This document shows positions 41,109 to 52,155 of a stretch of 64,000 nucleotides of DNA, piece after piece (positions within the stretch are counted from its first letter, which is position 1; each line of letters opens with the position of its first letter). A program made the translations under genes and the position numbers. The notes under the pieces are model-generated. The model was not told where the DNA came from. It saw nothing but the letters and a program-made list of their open reading frames with translations, and did not search any database. This DNA is from Gambelia wislizenii (Eukaryota; Chordata; Lepidosauria; Squamata; Crotaphytidae), in contig JAUMIR010000002.1 in assembly GCA_030847615.1 (NCBI GenBank), positions 240,703,809-240,767,808 on the forward strand, in the 5' to 3' direction.

Positions 41109-41788
41109 CAGGTTGAGCATCCCTGAGCCAAAAATCCAAAATCCTCTAAAATCTGAAACTTTTTGAGCATTGACATGACACCACAAGTGGAAAATTCTCC
41201 ACCTGACCTCATGTGATGGGTCACAGTCAAAACGCAGGTGCACAACATATGTTTACTGGTAGCATATAAATTCAGAGTCAGGAATGATGGTGATGCCAAA
41301 CAAGCACAGATTGTCCACATGGGAGGCTGAGATGGTGACACCTTTGCTTTCTGATGGTTCAAGTGTATAAGGTGTATATATATGAAACATAAATGAATTT
41401 CATGCGTAGACTTGGGTCTGATCTCCAATATATCTCATTATGTCCAGGTCACCCCCTGCATCCACGGGAGATATGTTCCTGGACTTACTGTTTATAAATT
41501 AAACCACAGTTAATAGTAAACCCTATTAAAATAAAATACTTCCAGTACAAATACACTATAGAGTTGCATTGGAGGACTTAGCAATTCCTAGAAAGGATAA
41601 CTCTCTAGGCATTTTCCAGCATAACTCTGTGGTACATGTCCCTATTTTTTCAGCCACGGATAACTGAAACAGTGGATATTGGTTCTGCATATGGGGAGGG
41701 CAACCTATATATGCAGATATTCCAAAATCCAACCCTCCCAACCCCTGATTCTGCCACCAAGAATTTAGGATAATGGATGCTCAACCCT
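41109..41788. mobile_element. Tigger-like element split by a mariner insertion
   Basis: Starts CAGGTTGAGCATCCCTGAGC after TA and ends with GGATAATGGATGCTCAACCC. Interior: GACATGACACCACAAGTGGA, CACCTGACCTCATGTGATGG and GAGATGGTGACACCTTTGCT. Continuity is broken at 41444 and resumes at 41708 (TATATGCAGATATTCC). Confidence 0.8.
41445..41707. mobile_element. Mariner-like MITE (family M1) nested in Tigger
   Basis: Starts CAGGTCACCCCCTGCATCCA and ends GGGGAGGGCAACCTA, followed by TA at 41708-41709. The left TA has become TC. The interior is palindromic (TAGAGTTGCATTGGAGGACT facing the GCATTTTCCAGCATAACTC region). Confidence 0.8.
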
Positions 41789-42261
41789 TATTAGTAGTAG
41801 TAGTATGAACTTTAGCACTAGCAGCAATATTACTGCTGCTTGGCTTTAGATCCTGTATACTCCGCATACCCCACCAATGAAGTCTTTGATTTGCAGTCAG
41901 TCCCACACGCCTTGGATATTTTTCTTCATTGATCTCTTCTCACATCTGTTTCTTGGATATTTCCTGCCAGATGTCTGGGACCTGACAGGACTCCTGAAGA
42001 GATTTTCAAGGCTCCAAAGGTTGCACTCAGTTGCCAATAAAGCACAATCCAATAGAAGCTAACATCACCTTGGCATGATTTTTGAAGACACACAGATCTA
42101 AGGTCCTGGTCAGTGTAAGTTTCTGTGCCTGCACTCAGGGGTAAAAGAGACAAGAAGAGGGGAAGAGCGAATTGGGGTGGTGTGGGGGAAGGAAACAGAA
42201 GAAAACGGCTTTATATAGAATGCTTTGATGTATTATCCAAGGCAGATTTGTATGCCTAGAA

Positions 42262-42400
42262 AGAGATGTTGTGTGTATAAGAGACCCCAGAGTTCAATCA
42301 TCAGTGTCTCCAGGTACTATTGGGAAAGGCTTTGAAAACTTGCAAACCCACTGCCAGTTAGTGGGTTTGATAGTACAGTACTGAGCCACTCAGGAGGGAC
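42262..42400 (+). mobile_element. tRNA-derived SINE, diverged
   Basis: GAGTTCAATCATCAGTGTCT, CCAGGTACTATTGGGAAAGG and CCACTGCCAGTTAGTGGGT follow the order of the SINE seen at 45487 and 47633. The head is poorly preserved. Confidence 0.5.
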
Positions 42401-42719
42401 TGTGTTACACTGAAAGCCCCAATTCCCTCTAACCACTAGGAAACAGTTATAATTTGGCTTCAATTTGCTTTTTAAAAAATTATAAATGAATACATAATAT
42501 CACCTAAATGTAGTCTGCATCTCTGCCAAAATATGGGTTGCCATAGTACCCTGTGCTTCTGCTCCACAGGCACCACGGTGGACAAGATCGTTGGGTGCAG
42601 GCCTTCTGCATATGAAGACAGAGAACAGCTGTTAATTCTGCATCCCTTAGGTGTAACCTGACACCACTGCACCTAAAGCTAATTATTCCACCATGGAAAT
42701 TATCAGACACAGGGGAACA

Positions 42720-42985
42720 TGCCAAAAAATTGCCTTCTCAACCTCATCACAAAATCACTACAGGAACAGAAAGGGTGGCCTTACCAGACACCTGCATCCT
42801 TCTGCTGTTCTGGGGGTGAAGTGCTACCCCAGATGAGGCTTCCCTTTTGATTTACAGGGAGAAGCCGCTAATAAAAAGGGACACCTTACTGACACCTGTG
42901 CTACGCCCCCAGAATGCTGGAAGACAACGTCTGGTAAGGTCACCCCTTCCTGTTCTAGCGATCTTCTGATGCGGTTTTTGCTGCG
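42720..42985. mobile_element. Fold-back (palindromic) element
   Basis: GGTGGCCTTACCAGACACCT (42775) is mirrored by CGTCTGGTAAGGTCACCCC (42928), and GTTCTGGGGGTGAAGTGCTA by GCTACGCCCCCAGAATGC. The centre is near 42862 and arms are about 100 bases. Confidence 0.6.
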
Positions 42986-43321
42986 TCTGATAATCTCCCA
43001 TGCAGTGTCCATCTTCATACAGCCATATATACATAACCCTTCCTTGGCAGACATCTGCAACATGACATTCTAGGTTTTGGAGTGATCAGTTTCTATGGCC
43101 AGGGGGTGGGATTCACTGCTTATGTTTTGCTTGCTTAATTTGCATCAGCATTCAACTCTTTTAAAATCATTTGTGGGATGGGTAGGATCAGAGCTGAATC
43201 AGACCAGTGATGATGCTAGCTGGGGGATTCTCGTTAAAAAAAAGTAACTTTCCCAAGCTCTAGATAGGATGTTGTATAAAAGTGACCTCTTTTTTTCATC
43301 CCCCTTGGGTTGGCAGATTGA

Positions 43322-43477
43322 AAACTGGAGATGGTTCCTGTATCTTTAATGGTTGTGTAGAAGAAGAAATTTCATCAGATGTTGCTTGTCATATAATCAG
43401 GTAACAAAAGTAGCACCTACTGAAATGTCCTCTTTTATACAATCATTAAACATACAGTAGCCCTATCCAGTTTTAAC
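43322..43477. mobile_element. Palindromic family E copy 5
   Basis: TTCCTGTATCTTTAATGGTT mirrors ATACAATCATTAAACATACA around a centre near 43395; outer AACTGGAGATGG mirrors CCTATCCAGTTT. Confidence 0.68.
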
Positions 43478-43611
43478 CCTAGCAACTCTACACTCTCTTC
43501 AATCAGAAGCAGCACTATTTTCCTGTGACCAAAAGGGACACTTTTCATCTCACACCCAACATAGCTGAGGGAGCCCTCACTCTTAGTATGACTTCCTGAC
43601 CCATCCATCCA

Positions 43612-43848
43612 ATTGTTGTGCACCTTCAAGTCATTTCTGACTTATGGCAGCCCTAAGGCAAACCTATCACAGGGTTTTACCGGCAAGATTTGTTCAGAGG
43701 CGGTTTCCCTTTGCTTTCCTCTGAGGCTGAGAAAGTATGACTTACCCAAGATAACCCAGTGGGTTTCCACGGCCGAGCGGGGATTTGAACCCTGGCCATC
43801 AAAGTTGTAGTCCAGTACTCAAACCACTATGCCACACTGGCTCACCAC
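43612..43848 (-). mobile_element. Sauria SINE
   Basis: A full-length inverse copy: tail TGTTGTGCACCTTCAAGTCA, body GATTTGTTCAGAGGCGGTTT and CACGGCCGAGCGGGGATTTG, and head CAAACCACTATGCCACACTG. Confidence 0.9.
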
Positions 43849-45486
43849 ACTAAGGGCTGGTGGGAAATGTTGCTTATTGAGGCCTGCTGAACTCTTTCGA
43901 AGTAAACATTCAGATTCCCCCAAAGCTTAGAAGATGCAGACTTCGTTGTTCCATAATTCCTTCCTTGCCTTCCCACGGTCAAATAGAAAATCCGGCCTGG
44001 AGTATAATACTTTGCCCAGGACACTAGTCTACACAAACCTAGCCTGGCTGAAGGAATACATCTACAAGAAACATTACAGTGGCCTGAAGGTGGTGATAGT
44101 GCTTTGTTCTCCATTTTAAAAGGAGATGTGTGTTTTGCCCTGGAGAGTGAGACACAAGGAGTTACTACCCTCAAAGTATTTTTTTTTAAATGAATAAATC
44201 CACAAAATGGCTGCCTAGTGTTGCAGGATGAGCAGTTGGCTTTGTTGGCACTCAGCGCTTCTTCTGCCCACCCTTTTAAAGGGGTGGTGCAAACTACTAT
44301 TGAGTGGCATTGCTCCTCCAATCTGGAAGATTCAGCACTTCCACAAGTCAGCTCTGGGCCTTGAGATTTTGCTTTCCTTGCTCCCCAACCTCACTGATAG
44401 ATGTCTGGCACAGCATCTCTTCCTCCCTTCTCAAATTGCTTCTTTGACCCAGCACCACTGTTTTTATAAGGCCTTTGGCTGTCACGCACAAAGCCTTCCC
44501 TTCCTGTCCAGGAGCCTGGGGGAGTTGCGGAATTTCTCTGTTTTCAAAGCCTTGGATTCAGCTTGTCTGGTCTTCTTTGGCTGTAAATTGTCTTTCTCTC
44601 TCATCCCAAAACCTTCAGAGTGTGGAAAACATAGTCCTTGCCGAGTGAGAGATCAACCTAATGGCAACTGAAATTAGCAGAGGTTGCCCCCAATTAATGT
44701 GTGGGAGGCAGCAGTTTTGCCTTTTTCTGGAATATTCATGATTTCCCCCCACAACACAATTTCTTTGCTTTGTAGTGAGTGGCATGGGGAAAGATCCCTT
44801 AAAAAGTCAAGTGGAATATGAATCCATTGAAAGGTTATATAGCTTGGGGGTAGGTGGAAGGTAGATCTGAATCTACTGATAAATCTCTAGGTGATCTGCA
44901 GTAAATTGACAAGGGGGTTTGACTTTCCATTTAGCAATAAGAGCAAGAAAATGACTCACTCTGGACTCTGATAAATTATATTTCTGAAATGAAGGAAGTG
45001 TAAGGAGGTTGGGGGAACCAAAACTAGATTTTTGTTTGGAAACTCTGTGCACTTTGTCCAGTTCTGGTACTCAAAACAGTTTCCTGGGATCAGATTTCTT
45101 AATTTTAAATGTCAGTCTTCTGCACTAGGGTTCATGTGAGGAATCTTGAATTTCTGGTAAAAATCAAAATAGATCTCACAATCATGAACTCTGCCTATTC
45201 CAGGTGTAGTCTATTAGTCTTCAACTGGTTGGTTGGGATTGAAACTACCAGGTGAGCTGCAGCAGCAGTGCTGCCCAGTACCATAAAGATATGTGGGGAT
45301 AAAATATGAAATGAACCCCTCAAATGCATTTTTTGACCACAGAAAAGTCTCATATTTCAAAAGGCCAAAGACCACTGGGTAGAGGAAAGCAGGGCCCTTG
45401 CATTTTCTCCTTCTGTGTGCTTAAGGTTCAGGTCAGATGTATGACAGCAGTCCAATGCAGCTAACTTCTGAAGCATATAGGAGAAG
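43849..45486. other. Unassigned sequence
   Basis: No gene or known repeat recognised. A 147-codon plus-strand open frame at 44228-44671 has Leu/Ser-rich content without domain motifs and is likely chance. Confidence 0.4.
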
Positions 45487-45775
45487 GACAGCAGCTCAGT
45501 GGCAGACCACACTGTGTGCAGAAGCACCTAAATTCAATCCCCCACATCTCTGGTTTAGGCTAGGAAAGGATCCTACTGATACCCTGGGGAGCTTCTACCA
45601 GTCAGTGCAAGGGGGCATTCCTCACCATTGACTGTCCTGGCTGAGGGTTGCTGGGAGTTGCAGTCCAACAACATTTGGAGGGCCACACTCTACTACCCTT
45701 GGATATAGACATTGATAAGCCAGATGAACTAACAATCTGATTTGGTATAAGGACATATATATTCAGGTCACAGAG
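45487..45775 (+). mobile_element. tRNA-derived SINE interrupted by family B repeat
   Basis: Head GCAGCTCAGTGGCAGACCAC, B-box-like AAATTCAATCCCC, body TACTGATACCCTGGGGAGCT, then after a family B unit (45635-45695, GCTGGGAGTTGCAGTCCAAC) the SINE resumes with GATAAGCCAGATGAAC and TCTGATTTGGTATAAGGACA. The head resembles a tRNA-Ala type internal promoter. Confidence 0.65.
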
Positions 45776-46323
45776 AATGTAAATGGGATAAATGTTTACT
45801 TTTTCAGCAAGAGCAACATTTAGAGAGGAATACGTGCCCTTGTTGTGCCCATGGCCTCCTTGCCACCACATCTGCGCTCTAGGGAGCCTTTTTCAGAATA
45901 TTTTCTTCCAGCTGGGACTCTGATATAAAAAGTTATCCTGACGGAGAGTAAAGTGTTTAGGAAGAGAGTCTGTAGGAAGATAAGACATAGGCAGGAGGCA
46001 GTCATTTCAGCTCCTAACACATGCAGACCTCTTTTCTTAAAATGGGACCCCCCTCTTTACATGCCTGAGGTAGGCTCAGATTTAAAGTCACAGAACTCTC
46101 ACCATCACATGAGGTTTCCCTTCAGCACTCTGGACCACAGTAGAAGAGTGAAACAGCCAATCAGGTCGGCCACTGAGGCAAAGGGATAATAGCTGGCATC
46201 CTGTCAGTGACATACGGAGGCATAAATTGTGCTGTGTACATGGAGTGATTTTCTTTGGGTGATGGTGGTGCAAGTGGAGCTGTGCATTTGGGGCCCATGT
46301 GCATACAGTACCACATTAAAATA

Positions 46324-46497
46324 TAGTGGGCCCTTCAAATCCACAGGTTCCCAGACCCTGTGCAGATACCAAAAACCACAGATGATTGCACCTTATATTA
46401 GTGGTGACATGAACATGCATGCTCCAGTGTGTCTGTGATCATGTCATTGGCATTTAATAATATGGATTCAGAGCCCATGGATCTGGAGGGCCCACTG
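46324..46497. mobile_element. Mariner-like MITE (family M4)
   Basis: TAGTGGGCCCTTCAAATCCA at the left and the inverse of CAGTGGGCCCTCCAGATCCA at the right are near-identical termini about 20 bases long; TA precedes the left end. Confidence 0.7.
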
Positions 46498-46807
46498 AAC
46501 ACAGAACAGTGAAGTGTGTAGATGTGCATTGCTTCTACAGATTGTCTGTGTCCATTGTACATTGCACAATGAGTTGTCACTCAGGTGCCTTGACCATTTA
46601 TCCACATACATAATAAATACTATGTTGGCAATCAGTAGAGTTGTTATGTAACACCATTCCACTGGCAGATATTTACACTACTGAAGAGGTACAGGGTCTC
46701 AATATGTGTCTGATAATGCTCAGAGGCAGACTAAATTTGTTTTCCAAAAGTTTTATGGAAAGCCGTGTATTCCCTCTTCCATATACCCAGCCTAGTTGGT
46801 GAAGTAT

Positions 46808-47020
46808 AGAGCTCTGGTGGCATGGTGGTTAAATGCTGATACTGCAGCCACAACATTGTGAGTTTGCTCCTGCAGGGCTCTAGGTTCAGCCTTCCATCCT
46901 TCCATAGTTCGGTAAAATGAGTACCCAGCTTGTTGGGGGCAATTAGCTAAGAGAGTGCTTTGCACTGATAAGTGGTATAGACGGTATAGGTATTGCTATT
47001 GTGATTCCGATTCTTGTAGA
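46808..47020 (+). mobile_element. tRNA-derived SINE with ATTGCT tail
   Basis: Head GGCATGGTGGTTAAATGCTG, body GCAGCCACAACATTGTGAGT, CAGCCTTCCATCCTTCCATA, GGTAAAATGAGTACCCAGCT, and tail TATAGGTATTGCTATTG. Matches a squamate SINE pattern that I remember. Confidence 0.75.
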
Positions 47021-47132
47021 ACAGCTGAATTTATGCCTTTTTTGGCTCATTGTTGCAGTGTTTTGATATACTTGATATAATTGTTGCTGTGTTTTGATAT
47101 GCTTGGCTTTTAGGTATAGGCACTTGGCAGAG

Positions 47133-47398
47133 CCAGCATGGCGTAGTGGTTTAAGCATTGGACTATGACTCTGGAGACCAGGGTTTGAATCCCCGCTCAG
47201 CAACAAAACCCACTAGGTGACCCTGGGGAAGTTATACTCTTTCAGTCTCAGAGGAAGGCAATGGTAAACCCCCTCTGAACAAATCTTGCCAAGTAAACTC
47301 TGTGATAGGGGCTTTGCCTTAGGTTTGCCTTAAGTTGGAAATGCCTTGAAGGCACACAGCAGCAACAACAACAACAACTACTACTACTACTCCTTGGA
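47133..47398 (+). mobile_element. Sauria SINE, full length
   Basis: Head GCCAGCATGGCGTAGTGGTT, GGTTTGAATCCCCGC, body GGTGACCCTGGGGAAGTTAT and CTCTGAACAAATCTTGCCAA, tail TGCCTTGAAGGCACACAGCA and CAA/CTA repeats at 47362-47392. Confidence 0.92.
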
Positions 47399-47439
47399 TT
47401 TGGGATGAAGAGGAGCATGGTTTTATATGCAGGGATGGA

Positions 47440-47530
47440 CAAAGTTACTTTGGGGGACCTACAATTCCCAAAATCCCTCTGGCAGACTGGGAGATTCTGG
47501 GAGCTGTAGTCCAAAAAGTAGGTTTGCCCA
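47440..47530. mobile_element. Short palindromic repeat (family B-like)
   Basis: AAAGTTACTTTGGGGGACCT and AATTCCCAAAATCCCTCTGG are mirrored by AGATTCTGGGAGCTGTAGTC and CAAAAAGTAGGTTTGCCC. Confidence 0.5.
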
Positions 47531-47632
47531 GCTCCAGTTTTATACTTGAATTAGTGTTTATCTGGGTGTGTTGATACTACTGGAACCAAAAAACTAGTAG
47601 ATGTTAAAGAGTGTCTTTGTGTGAACTTTAGC

Positions 47633-47885
47633 TTAGTGACTAGTATACCTGGTCTTCATGCAGAGTTTCAGTTCAATCCTTACCATGCATCTCCTGTTAA
47701 AAGCAGCAGTTGATAAGAAGGATTCTCTCCCTTAAACCTGCCTGAATCAGTCATCTCATTTTGCCTCCTGTCAGGGGCCAACCCTGCTAAGACTCTGGAA
47801 AGCCGCTGCTGGTCTGAGAAGGCCATACTGGATTGAGATGGGCAAACAGTCCAATCAGACATAAGGCATCTCCATGTATCCCTAA
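47633..47885 (+). mobile_element. tRNA-derived SINE, diverged
   Basis: Same family as 45487: TTCATGCAGAGTTTCAGTTC, CTGGAAAGCCGCTGCTGGTC and CCAATCAGACATAAGGCATC. Confidence 0.55.
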
Positions 47886-47984
47886 ATTTCAATTGCATGA
47901 TAATTACAGAGTGGGCTCCAACTAGGTACCTTGCTATGACAGAGTTGGAGCAGACCTTATCTAAGCAGAAGTATGCAGTGAGAG

Positions 47985-48222
47985 CCAGCATGGTGTAGTA
48001 GTTTGAGTTTTTGAACTATGATTCTGGAGGACAGAGTTTGAATCCCCACTCAGCCATGGAAACCCAGTGGGTGACCTTGGGCAAGTCACATTCTCTCAGC
48101 CTCAGAGGAAGACAAAGGCAAAAAAGCCAAAGCCCCTCTGATTAAAATTTGCCAAGAAAACCCCATGATAGGGTTGCTATAAGTCCAAAATGACTTAAAA
48201 CCACGCAACAACAACAAAATAC
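47985..48222 (+). mobile_element. Sauria SINE, full length
   Basis: Head AGCCAGCATGGTGTAGTAGT, GTTTGAATCCCCACTCAGCC, body GGGTGACCTTGGGCAAGTCA, CCAAGAAAACCCCATGATAG, tail ATGACTTAAAACCACGCAAC and CAA repeats. Confidence 0.92.
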
Positions 48223-48404
48223 GTAAGTCATTCACATTTCACAAGCACCTATGTGTTTGCATCACTCTACTTTGTTCCTCCTGCTCTCTCCTGATTCCAG
48301 CCTTATTTCCTTTCCCTGATAACTGTGAGCATCTTTTGTGATGGGAGCAGCTGGAGCATATTCCCAGGAAACAAGTATCTGATGTTACAATAATGTAAGT
48401 GTGT

Positions 48405-48760
48405 GTTTTAAAAGGTCATTATCCTGCTCAAGGAGGAAAGAAGCGGCAATACAATCAATGGATCCGGGAGCAGCAGCGAGTGTCTGTCCCAAATAAAAAG
48501 CAGCCCATGAGTAGTAGCTGATGAGCAGCCCTCCAATTGCCAGAGACTTGGCTTATAACTCTTAGTTTACAACCATCTGGAAAGCTTTGAAATGAAGCAC
48601 TCATATCCATCTCTGTTACACATCTGCAAGTCTCGCAGGAGCATTGATGAATCATTCCTTCCCACCTCCCACTCCGGCTGCAGTTGTTTATCGATGCACA
48701 CCCACCTGGAAAGAGATGGAGTGGGGGTAGAATAGAGCTTCTTCTTATGAGTAAAATAGG
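48405..48760. promoter_or_regulatory. Candidate non-coding regulatory segment
   Basis: A repeat-free block directly after a SINE. Contains ACAATCAATGG (SOX/PBX-like, near 48452), AATAAAAAGCAGCCCATGAG, GCTTATAACTCTTAG, and GTTTATCGATGCAC (near 48687). It reads as unique sequence with balanced composition. Function is conjecture. Confidence 0.27.
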
Positions 48761-49739
48761 TTGCCATTCTTAAACTGCAGATGTAAAGTGAGAGCTGGGG
48801 CAGACTTGCTATGTTTTAGTTTGGTATAGGACTGCTCTAGCTGGCAGTTGCCAAAAAGTAAGAGTCTACAGCAGCAGAGATGGTCAAGTTAGTAGGAAAA
48901 GGTTGATGACTTGAATAAGGTTTTAAAAATTCAATTAGATGTGTATTAGAAGATGGGGGGGGGGTTAAGTTCATGACAAATGGCCATTTATGTAAAAAGC
49001 TTGCACTAAAAGCTTTACCAAGATGAAAAATGCCACCCATTATTTTAGTTTGCATCACATTGTCTCATTTTTGCTTTTTCATTTTTTGGAGTTTACTTCC
49101 TATGGATTTCAAGTGTTTCTACAACTTTCAGACATCCTCTAGGTTTTATAGATATAAATAAATCTATATCTGGGGACAGTAATACAGCTACTGTGTTTGG
49201 CTTACAAATAGAATGGGTGGTGGGAGTTACTGAGACTGTTAAGCTCAAACTGCATTAACACAATTCATCTCACTGGAGCTACCCTTGAGTAAGTAATTTG
49301 AATCTTATGACCTAAACATTGTAATCCTTCAACCCTAAGAGACTAACAAAAAACAAAACATACCGGTACTTTTTCAAAAATTCCAGAGAACCAGGCTTTG
49401 GATAAAGAACCAACTCAGAAATGTAAAATCTGTAGGCTCTTTAGTGTGTTCTCCCATTTAATTGATTCTGCAGTTAAGTTACTATTAAAATTCTGAGTTA
49501 ATTTTAATAAAGTTGCCTTTTGTTAGAAAATGTATAATTTAATTGATTTTAATTAGTTCCCACAGGAGTGATCTACTCACATAAGCAGTGTAACTCAGCA
49601 GCAATCACTGGAAGCTGATACCCTTTAGATGTGTTGTACTACATGTTTCATCATCCCCAGCCAGAACTACCTCCATTCCCTATACTCCTCTGACTGATAT
49701 GCTACAGAGAGGCATTACCTGGCCACTCTGTTGTTGTGA

Positions 49740-50185
49740 AATGATGACAACAACACCAACAGTTTATTCGTATAAGGCACAACGACCATTACAGAATGTT
49801 ACAAAGAACAACCATACATTTCACTGGACAATATATACTGTTGATTCATAGAAAGGGCTTATCAGCTTATAAAAAGGGATAGGGGAAAACTTTAGTAGAT
49901 CAAGGAACAGAAGGTCGGTGACAAAACGGACTGTCATAACATTCCATCTACAACATCTTGTCCTCTTTACAATTCACCGTTTTAAAAAATATATATATAA
50001 AATTACAGCAAATCTTTTGGGCAGCTACAGCAAAAGTAGGAACCTTAAGGGTGATGAATTTGCAACCGTCTGCCAGCAGATTACAGATGATGTCAAATGA
50101 CTTCTTCCTCCTGTTGTTAGGGATGTAGGCCCCTGCAACAAGTTCTTTGAGACAGGATGAGATTTGCATCAGACCAGAGACTTGC
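49740..50185. other. Unassigned, possibly retroelement-derived
   Basis: It begins with a CAACA-rich bit and TTTATTCGTATAAGGCACAA, which looks like the inverse of a retroposon 3' end. A minus-strand open frame (49948-50223) of 91 codons has no motif that I recognise. No call beyond this. Confidence 0.3.
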
Positions 50186-51008
50186 CCTTCCACACTACAG
50201 AACCTATAGCATTGTGATTCCACTTTAACTGCTATGGCTGCATCCTATGGAATCCTGGGATAGGCAGTGGAGGGAGGGGTCTTGAGAATCCTCAGCCGAG
50301 GAGCTCCTTCTCTGATTCCTTTGACCAAACCACAAACCCCAGGTTTCCACAGGGTGTAACCATGGAAGTTAAATAGAGTCATAGGACTTTATCAGACCAT
50401 CCAAAGAAGGCATCATAGCGAGGCCACATAAACGCAAAAGGGTGCGCATACCAGATGACATTGCCCTTTTGCATTTATGTCTTGTCCAAAAGCTGTACTT
50501 TTTTACTGACAGCTCAGACCATCAATTGATTCCCCCATGGTGCTTTTGTGCTGGCATTGCCAGAGTTTGAATCCACATGCCATTGTACTCATGTGAATTG
50601 CAGCATCAATGCCTGGTCCGGGAAGAATTCTTCCAGGTGAGATAGTGACATCCAGGTAGGTGACACACTTTTAATGATGCTCCCTGGTTTACTTGTAAGT
50701 TTTAAAGTGTGTTTTTGTGCTTTTTAAAACTTTTGGAGTGTTTGTTATTTTTATTTTTGAATTTCCTATGCTATGTATTCTCTCGAGAATATGCACGATT
50801 TCAATAGGGGAAGTGAATGGAGCTCCATTTACTCCTCACTCATTGCTGGGGAAGCCTTTAGCACGGATGCAAGGTGAGTGTAGCATGGGTAATTCTTTTG
50901 CCGGCATAAAAACAGCAAAGTTATGCCAGCAAAAGAACGGGGTTTAGGGGTGGTGGTCTGATAAAGTCCATAGTGTTATAAATGTGTAGAGTGAAAAGGC
51001 TCCTGGGC
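50186..51008. mobile_element. Family A MITE carrying a nested TIR element
   Basis: Left part: CCACACTACAGAACCTATAG, GATTCCACTTTAACTGCTAT, ATGGAATCCTGGGA; right part: CCAGGTTTCCACAGGGTG, CATGGAAGTTAAATAGAGTC, resuming at 50974 with TGTTATAAATGTGTAGAGTG and ending near GGCTCCTGGGC. Confidence 0.75.
50385..50968. mobile_element. 584-bp DNA transposon with 5-bp target duplication
   Basis: Termini GACTTTATCAGACCATCC and (inverse) GACTTTATCAGACCACCACC. CATAG occurs at 50380-50384 and 50969-50973. Near each end are extra hairpins: AAACGCAAAAGGGTG facing TTGCCCTTTTGCATTT at 50432-50486, and TTCTTTTGCCGGCATAA facing TTATGCCAGCAAAAGAA at 50892-50937. No transposase. Confidence 0.8.
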
Positions 51009-51509
51009 TGTAAGCATCTTTCTTTCACAGCAGAGAGAATCAAGGGCAGAGGTTCAAGGAGAGGCAGGCCTTATTGGCTCACAAACTGGGCAGGCCCTAC
51101 CTCGCTCAGTGTCAATGATGGCCTTTAAGAAGGAAAGGAAAGAATGATGCCATAGAGTTATACCAAAGCATAAGGCAGAGGTGAGGAACCTCAACCCCTC
51201 TGGATATTTTACAGCTCCCATACTCATTGGCCGGTGCATTTGAAACATCTGAAGGGCCAAAAGTCCCCTCTCCCTATTGAAAGCACTGGAAAACTTGACA
51301 GAGCAGGGTAAGGAAGAAGGAAAGCTTGTCATCGGCATATCCCACAAAAAGTGAATGGGGATCCACTACTTACTGATGAGGTCAACCTTTCACCCCCAGA
51401 TTAATCCCCCGTCACACTTCCTAAATAACAATAAATTAATCTCTTTCCATGTGAATTTTTAAAAAGAGCCACGTTCATCACTCTGGTTAGGACTGGTTTC
51501 CTTTGGAGC

Positions 51510-51650
51510 AGGGATGGGGAACATGTATACCTTTCTCCTGGATACTCGTGACCTACAACACCCATCAGCCCTAGCCAGCACATCTGCTCCTGAGAGTTCA
51601 TGGGAGTTGCAGCTCAACAATATCTGGAAGGACATACAATTTCCCAATTC
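51510..51650. mobile_element. Short palindromic repeat, family B
   Basis: AGCAGGGATGGGGAACATG, ACCTACAACACCCATCAGCC, then GTTCATGGGAGTTGCAGCTC and AACAATATCTGGAAGGAC. Confidence 0.5.
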
Positions 51651-51775
51651 CTGATTTGGAGAGGGGTATCCTGTCTTGTAGGCTGTTGAGGAAGTGAGCA
51701 CACACACTAGAAACTGTAGCATCTGATGGTCTGATTCAGGATTTTTACCCACCAAGTCGGGTGTTGTCTGAGAGA

Positions 51776-51985
51776 CAGTGTGATATAGTGGTTAAAGTGC
51801 TGGACTAGAACCAGGAAGGATGGGGGACTCAGGTTCAAATCCTCACTCATTGTGGAAGCTCCGTTGTACTCTCTGCTCTCTCTGGCTAACCTTCTTCGCA
51901 GGGTTAGTATTGTACAGAATTGGGGAGGGGGAGAAACCAAAGTACAGTATGTCACCTTGAGCTCCTCAGAGGAGAAACAGAATAT
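51776..51985 (+). mobile_element. tRNA-derived SINE
   Basis: Head AGTGTGATATAGTGGTTAAA, CAGGTTCAAATCCTCACTCA, body CTGGCTAACCTTCTTCGCAG and tail TGTCACCTTGAGCTCCTCAG, GAATATAAAAG. A clear near-complete copy. Confidence 0.82.
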
Positions 51986-52155
51986 AAAAGTACTGATAAA
52001 GAGACAAACACACATCGACCACAATCCTCTTGTCTTACGTATGCATAAATCCCTTTAGGGAAGCTGTTGGATGTTTTTTTGCTCAATATGGAATGTCTTC
52101 ATTCACTTTGTGGAAATGGAGTTGTACATCAATTCATACATTTGGTTGTACACAA

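Noticed and set aside
44228..44671. 147-codon plus-strand open frame
   Set aside because: Leu/Ser-rich with no motif, no homologous repeat in the window and no promoter evidence.
47133..47200. Possible tRNA gene
   Set aside because: A/B-box-like head of a Sauria SINE; no cloverleaf 3' half or acceptor stem.
49948..50223. 91-codon minus-strand open frame
   Set aside because: No family recognised. It overlaps the left arm of the family A MITE at its start, so it is not a real gene.
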